From Psychrobacter sp. (GTDB lineage: Bacteria > Pseudomonadota > Gammaproteobacteria > Pseudomonadales > Moraxellaceae), in NCBI GenBank assembly GCA_020024075.1, contig JAHHUJ010000072.1, forward strand, positions 1-9,379: a stretch of DNA of 9,379 bases. The letters run 5' to 3'. The notes below the pieces were generated by a model, which saw nothing but the letters and a program-made list of their open reading frames with translations, was not told the origin of the DNA and ran no database searches. Shown piece after piece: positions 1 through 5,038 of the stretch; the first letter of the stretch is position 1, and each line of letters begins with the position of its first letter. The translations under genes and the position numbers were made by a program.

Positions 1-1
1 C

Positions 2-559
2 TTCAATGCATTCATTATGCAAAAACTTGAAGAAGCGGTTATTGAAACTCACTTTGAAAAGCAGCTTTCTGACGATGAAGTGCTAGTAAAGCGCTTAGAG
101 ATGATCCCTGTAGAATGTGTGGTACGTAACTATGCAGCAGGTAGCTTAGTACGCCGTCTTGGCTTACAAGAAGGTCAACCTCTGACCCCGCCTACTTACG
201 AGTTATTCTTTAAAGATGACGCTCTAGGTGATCCTATGGTCAACGAATCATTATCAGTAGCATTAGGTTGGGCAACTCCTGAGCAACTGGCTAAAATGAA
301 AGAGCTTACTTTCAAAGTAAATGATGTTCTAAAACAGTTATTCGATGAAGGCGGTCTAATGCTAGTCGACTTCAAACTTGAGTTCGGCGTATTCAAAGAC
401 CGCATTGTACTAGGTGATGAATTCTCACCAGATGGCTGCCGTATTTGGGACAAAGAAACCAAGAAAAAACTAGACAAAGACCGCTTCCGTCAGAGCCTAG
501 GTGACGTTATCGAATCTTATGAAGAAGTGGCTCAGCGTATTGGCGTGCCCTTGAACTAA
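2..559 (+). CDS. purC: Phosphoribosylaminoimidazole-succinocarboxamide synthase (SAICAR synthetase), 5'-truncated by window edge
   Basis: PurC joins CAIR and aspartate using ATP to make SAICAR, a cytosolic step of de novo purine synthesis. The reading frame is already open at base 2 (FNAFIMQKLEEA...), which matches the internal FNYFIM segment of E. coli PurC. The true start therefore lies outside the window, with roughly 50 residues missing, and the ATG at 17 is an internal methionine. Both family signatures are visible: the IPVECVVRNYAAGS segment and LVDFKLEFG, followed by LGDEFSPDG and the C-terminal DKDRFRQSLG. The C-terminus (RIGVPLN, TAA at 557-559) ends where the E. coli protein ends, so nothing is lost there. 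An intrinsic terminator follows directly, making purC the last gene of its transcript. Identification is secure; only the 5' end is unknown. Confidence 0.97.
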   Translation, partial: FNAFIMQKLEEAVIETHFEKQLSDDEVLVKRLEMIPVECVVRNYAAGSLVRRLGLQEGQPLTPPTYELFFKDDALGDPMVNESLSVALGWATPEQLAKMKELTFKVNDVLKQLFDEGGLMLVDFKLEFGVFKDRIVLGDEFSPDGCRIWDKETKKKLDKDRFRQSLGDVIESYEEVAQRIGVPLN

Positions 560-597
560 GAAGGCCTTAGCCTTACTGCCATACTTTTGCTTTATCT

Positions 598-631
598 AAG
601 CCGACTATGATTAAATTGTAGTCGGCTTTTT
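598..631 (+). terminator. Rho-independent terminator of purC
   Basis: A perfect 10-bp inverted repeat, AAGCCGACTA (598-607) and TAGTCGGCTT (619-628), encloses an 11-nt loop and runs into five T's (627-631). It lies 39 nt after the purC stop. The T-run is only on the plus-strand side, so it serves purC. A smaller hairpin (AAGGC/GCCTT, 561-574) lies just after the stop without a T-run and is not counted. Confidence 0.9.
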
Positions 632-645
632 GGTATTAAAAAGAC

Positions 646-678
646 AATAAGACTATTAAAATAAGGAAATAAGACTAT
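646..678 (+). repeat. 11-bp direct repeat overlapping a start codon
   Basis: AATAAGACTAT occurs at 646-656 and again at 668-678, exactly 22 bp apart. The second copy runs through the spacer and the first two bases of the ATG at 677, and the Shine-Dalgarno AAGGAA (663-668) lies between them. The repeat is seen directly. Whether it reflects a small local duplication or has any function is not known. Confidence 0.6.
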
Positions 679-988
679 GTACAAGCTAACTGTATTTATT
701 CCAGAACCAAACTTAGAGCCGGTGAAGCAAGCTTTATTTGCAGCGGGGGCCGGTCATATTGGCAACTATTCTCACTGCTGCTGGCAAGTTCAAGGCACTG
801 GGCAATTCATGCCTAGAGCTGGCAGTCAGCCTCATATCGGTAAACAAGATAGTATTGAGCAAGTAACCGAATGGCGGGTAGAGATGGTGGTTGCTAAAGA
901 TAAAATAAACGATGTTATAAAAGCATTAAAGCAGGCACACCCTTACGAGACGCCTGCTTATGATGTTATACAAGTGCTTGATATCTAA
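677..988 (+). CDS. Stand-alone YqfO/NIF3-associated (CutA/PII-like) domain protein
   Basis: This 103-residue protein corresponds to the small domain that is inserted in larger Bacillus YqfO/NIF3 proteins and occurs alone in pseudomonads and relatives. Databases often label it 'NGG1p interacting factor NIF3' or 'YqfO family'. Conserved blocks are visible: GAGHIGNYSHC (24-34), GTGQFMPRAGSQPHIG (40-55) and HPYETPAYDV (88-97), the last being the family hallmark. The fold is related to CutA/PII-like trimeric proteins, but the biochemical role is not established. The length is normal for the stand-alone form. The start is supported by AAGGAA 8 nt upstream of the ATG. It follows the purC terminator, so it probably has its own promoter, although I could not find a convincing one. 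It converges on yjgA/darP with a 20-nt gap. No signal peptide or membrane segment is seen. The family call is confident; the function is unknown. Confidence 0.88.
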   Translation: MYKLTVFIPEPNLEPVKQALFAAGAGHIGNYSHCCWQVQGTGQFMPRAGSQPHIGKQDSIEQVTEWRVEMVVAKDKINDVIKALKQAHPYETPAYDVIQVLDI

Positions 989-1027
989 AACTTAATTCAG
1001 CTTGAGACCTAATCTAACTGAGTTAAG
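986..1027 (-). terminator. Candidate weak intrinsic terminator of yjgA/darP
   Basis: CTTAATTCAG (991-1000) and CTGAGTTAAG (1018-1027) form a 10-bp stem with one imperfect pair and a 17-nt loop. Read on the minus strand, the hairpin is followed by TTTTAG (990 downward), which suits termination of darP, whose stop codon (1009-1011) lies in the loop. On the plus strand the imperfect pair is a U-G wobble but no T-run follows. The stem is AU-rich, so termination may be weak. Confidence 0.4.
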
Positions 1028-1518
1028 ATAGCAACTTCTTTGATATAACTTATCAAATCCGTTTCTGACTCTTTAAGTAGCTCGTCATCATTCATGTGCT
1101 TGGCATATTCAATCCATAATAGAAGCTGATATAAACTATTACGCTCAGCTGCTTTGAACTGCTTACAAAACTGTTTTAAGGTGCCCTCATCGTTAATATT
1201 TAAGCGCGTATACCATCCTTCAATTTTCACGGCTTGCTCACTGCTAAACCGAATTTGGAACAGGGCATCTACTAGAGCATGGCGATCCTCTTCACTAATT
1301 AGCTTACCCACACGCTTAATTTGACGATTACGAGCTGCTGCACTAGTAATGTCAGACAAAGCCATGAGCTCAGCCAAGAAGTATTCCGTTGCCGGCAGCT
1401 TCTTCATCTGTTTTTTGGATAAAGCAGCCAAAGGCACAGATAATTTCTGTAAGCGCTCATGGGCTTTTTTTAGTTCAGTGCGAGAAACTCGCATGTCATG
1501 TTCAGACCAATCAATCAT
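1009..1518 (-). CDS. yjgA: Ribosome assembly factor DarP/YjgA (DUF615 family)
   Basis: DarP (YjgA) is a helical protein that binds late precursors of the 50S ribosomal subunit near the peptidyl-transferase centre and aids their maturation in E. coli. This 169-residue protein shows the family pattern: VSRTELKKAHERLQKL near the N-terminus (11-26), then the Arg/Lys-rich RNRQIKRVGKLI stretch (63-74), and the helical C-terminal half. It is slightly shorter than the E. coli protein (183 residues) because the acidic N-terminal leader is reduced to about ten residues. The start is preceded by only a short GAG Shine-Dalgarno (1525-1527, 6 nt spacing). It lies 85 nt downstream of rapZ on the same strand, so it may be the last gene of that transcript. 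No strong terminator separates the two. Confidence 0.88.
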   Translation of the reverse strand: MIDWSEHDMRVSRTELKKAHERLQKLSVPLAALSKKQMKKLPATEYFLAELMALSDITSAAARNRQIKRVGKLISEEDRHALVDALFQIRFSSEQAVKIEGWYTRLNINDEGTLKQFCKQFKAAERNSLYQLLLWIEYAKHMNDDELLKESETDLISYIKEVAILTQLD

Positions 1519-1603
1519 AAAAATCTCAAATTAATAATAAATAAAAATTGGCAACTGCTATCTAATTCAATACCGTCAAACCTTGAGCCCCAATTTAAGA
1601 GTG

Positions 1604-2545
1604 CTAATTTCCCCAATGTGCTTTTTCACGGTGCTTAACCTTAACCTCTAACTCAGAAGGCAGAACTTCTGATAGCTGGGCAGCCAGTTGCTCAGTAATA
1701 AATACTGAACGGTGTTTACCACCAGTGCAGCCAATTGCAACGGTCACTGTATGCCGATTATTGTGTAAAAAATCAGGAAGCCAACGACTCAAAAACTGAT
1801 AGAGATCATTTTGCATTTCATTCACTTCTGGAAATGCTTCAAAAAACTCAATTATCTCGCTGTCTCTACCCGTCTTTACTCGTAACTGCGGCTCCCAGTG
1901 AGGGTTGGGCAAGATACGTACATCAAATACAAAATCAGCATCTATAGGAACGCCATATTTAAAACCAAATGACAGAAAATTCACTGTAATTTTATTGTCA
2001 ATGCCCACATATTCACGCACTTGATCTTTTAGTTGATGAATATTAAGGGTAGTGGTATCTATAATAATATTAGCTTTATTATAGATAGGTCTAAGCGTTT
2101 CAGTTTCTTTTCTAATGGCGCTGGGTAGGTTTTTGATATCATAACTTTCCATTACCATTAAAGGATGCACTCGTCTAGTTGCTGAATAACGTGCAACTAG
2201 AACCGGCTCTTGTGCAGTGACATATATAATTCTTACCCTGTCTGGACCATAGGTCGTTACCAACTGCGCATGAATTTTCTTAAAGTTAGCGGAATCTACT
2301 TGTAGGGTACGTATGTCAACCCCTAAAGCCAATTTATCAATTCCCCCATCTGCAGTCAGCTTATCAGCAGCAGCGGGTAATAAAGACAACGGCATATTAT
2401 CGATAACGTAATAGCCGAGATCTTGTAGAATATTCAAAACAGAGGTTTTCCCAGAACCAGAACGCCCTGAAACGATAAGTACATCGACACCTGACTGGGT
2501 GGATGGCTGTTGTTGCTTATCAACCACGATCTGATTAACTGACAT
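1604..2545 (-). CDS. rapZ: RapZ/YvcJ-family nucleotide-binding protein (RNase adapter RapZ homologue)
   Basis: RapZ in E. coli senses glucosamine-6-phosphate and hands the small RNA GlmZ to RNase E. Most other bacteria have the protein without these sRNAs and its role there is less clear. This 313-residue copy has an intact Walker A motif GRSGSGKT (27-34), the SFGFKYGVPIDADFVFDVR block (192-210), LPNPHW (212-217) and the C-terminal GCTGGKHRS (272-280), which in E. coli belongs to the sugar-phosphate sensing domain. About 20 poorly conserved Gln-rich residues precede the first conserved strand. The start is nevertheless well supported by GGGGAG (2554-2559) 8 nt before the ATG. The extreme C-terminus (VKVKHREKAHWGN) lacks the terminal KRK cluster of the E. 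coli protein. The gene lies 120 nt after panC and 85 nt before darP, not in the rpoN-hpf-ptsN context known from enterobacteria. Confidence 0.93.
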   Translation of the reverse strand: MSVNQIVVDKQQQPSTQSGVDVLIVSGRSGSGKTSVLNILQDLGYYVIDNMPLSLLPAAADKLTADGGIDKLALGVDIRTLQVDSANFKKIHAQLVTTYGPDRVRIIYVTAQEPVLVARYSATRRVHPLMVMESYDIKNLPSAIRKETETLRPIYNKANIIIDTTTLNIHQLKDQVREYVGIDNKITVNFLSFGFKYGVPIDADFVFDVRILPNPHWEPQLRVKTGRDSEIIEFFEAFPEVNEMQNDLYQFLSRWLPDFLHNNRHTVTVAIGCTGGKHRSVFITEQLAAQLSEVLPSELEVKVKHREKAHWGN

Positions 2546-2590
2546 ACGGTGATCTCCCCATTATTTAAGACGCTAAAAACATCGTAAGAA

Positions 2591-2610
2591 ATCAAAGGCT
2601 GAACTTTGAT
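2591..2610 (-). terminator. Weak hairpin in the panC-rapZ gap, possible partial terminator
   Basis: ATCAAAG (2591-2597) and CTTTGAT (2604-2610) form a perfect 7-bp stem with a 6-nt loop. On the minus strand it is followed by TTCTTACGATG, a poor U-tract, so at best it dampens read-through from panC into rapZ. It could equally be a structure in the rapZ leader. Confidence 0.3.
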
Positions 2611-2618
2611 CTTTTATT

Positions 2619-2648
2619 TCTATACCACATTTAAAACATCAGCTACAA
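2619..2648 (-). promoter_or_regulatory. Candidate promoter for rapZ (extended -10)
   Basis: On the minus strand TTGTAG (2643-2648) is followed after 18 nt by TATAGA (2619-2624), and TGG stands directly before that hexamer, resembling an extended -10 (TGn). Each hexamer matches the sigma-70 consensus only partly (TTG at the front, TATA at the front). The position, about 75 nt before the rapZ start, is sensible. If used, rapZ is not fully dependent on the pan operon. Confidence 0.25.
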
Positions 2649-2652
2649 CAGC

Positions 2653-2671
2653 CCATCAAGCTTAGCTAAGC
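2653..2671. repeat. 16-bp element at panC 3' end with 12-bp palindrome (copy 1)
   Basis: CCATCAAGCTTAGCTA (2653-2668) recurs after panB at 3603-3622 with four extra bases in the middle. Here it overlaps the panC stop codon (2666-2668). The segment GCTTAGCTAAGC (2660-2671) is a perfect 12-bp palindrome. No T-run follows, so it is not a standard terminator. Confidence 0.6.
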
Positions 2672-3532
2672 GCTGAGTGTAACCTCTTGGTTATCCAATA
2701 ACCTCGCTTTACCCAACCATGCCGCTACTGCTATTAACCAAGACTGCTTGCCCGCAAATTCAGTAATCGGCGTTAAGTCTTGATTTGTTACTTCAAGATA
2801 ATCAACCTTAAAACCTTTAGCATTAATTGCGGCAATACTTTGCTCAATCAGGCTTTCAAGGTCAGTCTCACAGGTAGCTTTGCTATTTTGTAATTTTAAC
2901 GCTAAATCTTGAACCGCTTTATGAAGCTCAGGAGCCTTAGCTCGCTCTTCTTGTGTTAAATACTGATTGCGTGAAGACAGTGCCAGCCCATCCTCTGCAC
3001 GGACTATGGGGCCACCAATTAACTGTATATCAAAGCTTAAATCTCGGACTAACTGCTTAATAATGACCAACTGCTGATAGTCTTTTTTGCCAAATACAGC
3101 CACATCAGGCTGGACAATATTAAACAACTTAGTGACCACGATACCTACGCCATCAAAGTGGGTCGGACGTGATTTACCACACAACATTTGACTAATATTA
3201 CCTGCTAATACCTGAGTCGGAGGCGGCATAACGGGGTACATCTCATCTACCGTAGGGGCAAAGATATAATCCGCTTCTGCTGCTTTTAACTTCTGCGTAT
3301 CCGCTTCTAAAGTTCTGGGATAGCTGTCTAAGTCTTCCCCTGCCCCAAACTGGGTGGGGTTAACAAAGATACTGACCACTACGATATCTGCATGCTGTTT
3401 GGCCAGCTTTACCAAAGAGATATGACCTTGGTGTAGATTACCCATAGTAGGCACTAAAGCTATTGTTTTATTTGTTCTTAATGGTTTAAGCGCTTCACGT
3501 AACGATTTAATTGAGTTATAAGTTGTGGTCAT
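2666..3532 (-). CDS. panC: Pantothenate synthetase (pantoate-beta-alanine ligase)
   Basis: PanC condenses pantoate with beta-alanine using ATP through a pantoyl-adenylate, the last step of pantothenate (vitamin B5) synthesis, in the cytosol. The 288-residue length is typical. The nucleotidyl-transferase-type HxGH motif is in PTMGNLHQGH (28-37), with His34 and His37 as the expected catalytic pair. VVSIFVNPTQF (52-62), GKSRPTHFDGVGIVVTKLF (119-137), GKKDYQQL (148-155) and the KMSKS-like LSSRN (185-189) follow in the right order. The start is supported by TAGGA 7 nt upstream. It lies 97 nt downstream of panB, the enzyme that starts the pantoate branch. panD, which supplies beta-alanine, is not in the window. 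Confidence 0.97.
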   Translation of the reverse strand: MTTTYNSIKSLREALKPLRTNKTIALVPTMGNLHQGHISLVKLAKQHADIVVVSIFVNPTQFGAGEDLDSYPRTLEADTQKLKAAEADYIFAPTVDEMYPVMPPPTQVLAGNISQMLCGKSRPTHFDGVGIVVTKLFNIVQPDVAVFGKKDYQQLVIIKQLVRDLSFDIQLIGGPIVRAEDGLALSSRNQYLTQEERAKAPELHKAVQDLALKLQNSKATCETDLESLIEQSIAAINAKGFKVDYLEVTNQDLTPITEFAGKQSWLIAVAAWLGKARLLDNQEVTLSA

Positions 3533-3595
3533 GCAGGTATCCTAATGATTCGATCTATTACTAACTGAAAACTTTTATTAGAATATTAATCTTAA

Positions 3596-3622
3596 AGCTA
3601 AGCCATCAAGACAGCTTAGCTA
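3596..3622 (-). repeat. Hairpin in the panB-panC gap carrying the repeated 3'-end element (copy 2)
   Basis: AGCTAAGC (3596-3603) and GCTTAGCT (3614-3621) form a perfect 8-bp stem with a 10-nt loop, starting 8 nt after the panB stop. Within it CCATCAA (3603-3609) and GCTTAGCTA (3614-3622) are the same words that abut each other at the panC 3' end. On the minus strand the hairpin is followed by TTAAGATT, too few U's for an efficient terminator. It may be a weak attenuator or an RNA-stability structure. A poor promoter-like pair (TTGATG at 3604-3609, TATTCT at 3580-3585) overlaps it and is not called separately. Confidence 0.5.
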
Positions 3623-3629
3623 TGGCTAG

Positions 3630-4442
3630 TTAATTAAACTGATGCTGTGGTTGAGGGTAGCTGCCCTCTATAACCGATTTATGAAACAAAGCAAAGGCGC
3701 CCTCTACACTGCCAGCATAATCACTTTGCTGATTGCGCTCATCAGTTAAGAAGTCATGAACAAAACGTGCGACTCTGCCATAGGTAACCCCGAGCATATC
3801 GTGCATCACCAAAACTTGCCCATCGGTATCAGCACCCGCGCCAATACCAATTACTGGCACATCTACAGCTTCCGTCACTTGTTTTGCCAAAGCCGCCGGC
3901 ACACACTCAAGCAAAATAATTGCCGCACCCGCTTCGACGACAGCCTTCACATCCGCCATTAATTTGGCGGCGCTGTCCTCTGTTTTACCCTGTACTTTAT
4001 AGCCGCCAAATACGTTGACGGATTGCGGAGTTAAGCCCAAATGAACACAAATCGGTGCTCCAGCGGCCGTTAATGCTGCTACCTTATCTACCAGCTCTGC
4101 CCCGCCTTCTAACTTAATCACTTGCGCCCCTGCTTGCATAATTTTTCTAGCATTAGCAATAGTATCTTCAAGCGTGACATAACTCATAAAAGGTAAGTCT
4201 GCTAGAATCAGCGCATGCTTATTGCTGCGAGCCACGTTAGCAGTGTGATATACCATATCTTCAACGGTCACAGGCAACGTTGAATCATGGCCCTGGACTA
4301 CCATACCTAGGCTATCGCCAATTAAGATAGTATCGACCTCAGCATTCTGCATCATTTTTGCAAACATCGCATCATAGCAAGTTAGACAGCTGAATTTACG
4401 ACCTTCTTTTTTGTATTTATTTAAAGTCGATAAAGTAATCAT
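3630..4442 (-). CDS. panB: 3-methyl-2-oxobutanoate hydroxymethyltransferase (ketopantoate hydroxymethyltransferase)
   Basis: PanB transfers a hydroxymethyl group from 5,10-methylene-tetrahydrofolate to 2-oxoisovalerate to make ketopantoate, the first committed step of pantothenate synthesis. It is a cytosolic TIM-barrel enzyme. The 270 residues cover the whole family length. Key residues fall exactly two positions before their E. coli counterparts: Asp43 (GDSLGMV), Asp82 (ADLPFMSY) and Glu112 (KLEGG) for Mg2+, and the catalytic Glu179 (LLECVP). VHLGLTPQSVNVFGGYKVQG (133-152) and PVIGIGAGADTDGQVLV (196-212) are also intact. A good Shine-Dalgarno, AGGTGG (4449-4454), lies 6 nt before the ATG. 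It sits between folK and panC, and its folate cofactor gives that neighbourhood a metabolic logic. Confidence 0.97.
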   Translation of the reverse strand: MITLSTLNKYKKEGRKFSCLTCYDAMFAKMMQNAEVDTILIGDSLGMVVQGHDSTLPVTVEDMVYHTANVARSNKHALILADLPFMSYVTLEDTIANARKIMQAGAQVIKLEGGAELVDKVAALTAAGAPICVHLGLTPQSVNVFGGYKVQGKTEDSAAKLMADVKAVVEAGAAIILLECVPAALAKQVTEAVDVPVIGIGAGADTDGQVLVMHDMLGVTYGRVARFVHDFLTDERNQQSDYAGSVEGAFALFHKSVIEGSYPQPQHQFN

Positions 4443-4499
4443 ATAGGACCACCTAGAAGAAGTAAGCAGATAAACAATAAAAGACCAACTAAATATTAT

Positions 4500-4515
4500 G
4501 GACTAGGACTAGGAC
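4500..4515 (-). repeat. Short tandem repeat creating a double stop at the end of folK
   Basis: GGACTA occurs twice followed by GGAC (2.67 copies of a 6-bp unit). On the minus strand this gives TAG-TCC-TAG in the folK frame: the stop at 4509-4511 is backed by a second in-frame TAG at 4503-4505. Probably incidental slippage. Confidence 0.6.
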
Positions 4516-5015
4516 AAGCGACTGAGTCCTGACCAATCCTGACTTTGCTCCAAGTCAGTAATAGCAATCTCATTAATTTTCACGGTAGGATTCAGCTCAG
4601 CCAACGGTATCAGAACAAAATTACGCTGGGTGATGCCAGGATGAGGCACTATTAAAGTAGGGCTATTTATTTGCTCATCACCATAAAGCAATACATCCAC
4701 ATCCAAGCTTCTCTCACCCCAATGACGCAGACGAACCCGCTGTGCTTGCTGCTCTAATTGTTGACACAAGCTCAGTAAGTCATAAGGCTCCAAAGTAGTC
4801 TCAATTTCAACAACAGCATTGATAAAGTCTGGCTGATCTTGAGGCCCCATAGGCTTAGAGGCATAAAGAGATGAGGCCTTCACCTGAGTCACCTTAGGAT
4901 GTGCCTGCAAACTTTGTATTGCATTATGGATGTGTTGACTAGGGCTACCCAGCTCATTGGTAAGATTACCACCCAATCCCAGATAACAGCGTTTACTAGC
5001 TGAGGCTTTATCCAT
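4509..5015 (-). CDS. folK: 2-amino-4-hydroxy-6-hydroxymethyldihydropteridine pyrophosphokinase (HPPK)
   Basis: FolK transfers pyrophosphate from ATP to 6-hydroxymethyl-7,8-dihydropterin, the step before dihydropteroate synthase in folate synthesis. The 168 residues show the HPPK pattern: YLGLGGNL (11-18), SSLYASKPMGPQDQPDFINA (48-67), the signature RHWGERSLDVDVLLYGD (97-113) with the two Mg2+-binding aspartates at 105 and 107, and the terminal PHPGITQRNFVLIPLAEL (124-141). The gene starts 23 nt after pcnB. Its AGGG (5027-5030) is a rather distant Shine-Dalgarno at 11 nt, so translational coupling to pcnB may help. panB follows after 66 nt. The pcnB-folK adjacency is widespread in gammaproteobacteria, which supports both calls. 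Confidence 0.95.
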   Translation of the reverse strand: MDKASASKRCYLGLGGNLTNELGSPSQHIHNAIQSLQAHPKVTQVKASSLYASKPMGPQDQPDFINAVVEIETTLEPYDLLSLCQQLEQQAQRVRLRHWGERSLDVDVLLYGDEQINSPTLIVPHPGITQRNFVLIPLAELNPTVKINEIAITDLEQSQDWSGLSRLS

Positions 5016-5038
5016 GATAACTGATACCCTATGACAGA

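Noticed and set aside
17..19. ATG at 17 as the start of purC
   Set aside because: The frame is open upstream to the window edge and its residues (FNAFI) match internal PurC sequence, so this methionine is internal.
196..477. Open minus-strand frame opposite purC
   Set aside because: It lies wholly inside a well-conserved gene, has Ser/Leu-rich composition typical of an antisense frame and no recognisable family or Shine-Dalgarno.
1349..1947. Two short plus-strand open frames opposite darP and rapZ
   Set aside because: Both are antisense to conserved genes and show no family resemblance or convincing ribosome binding site.
2591..2610. Hairpin before rapZ as a riboswitch or GlmZ-like sRNA
   Set aside because: Only a 7-bp stem is present in a 120-nt gap, with no conserved sRNA or riboswitch sequence that I can recognise.
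3756..3962. Short plus-strand open frame opposite panB
   Set aside because: His/Arg/Asn-rich translation of the panB complement with no sign of a real protein.
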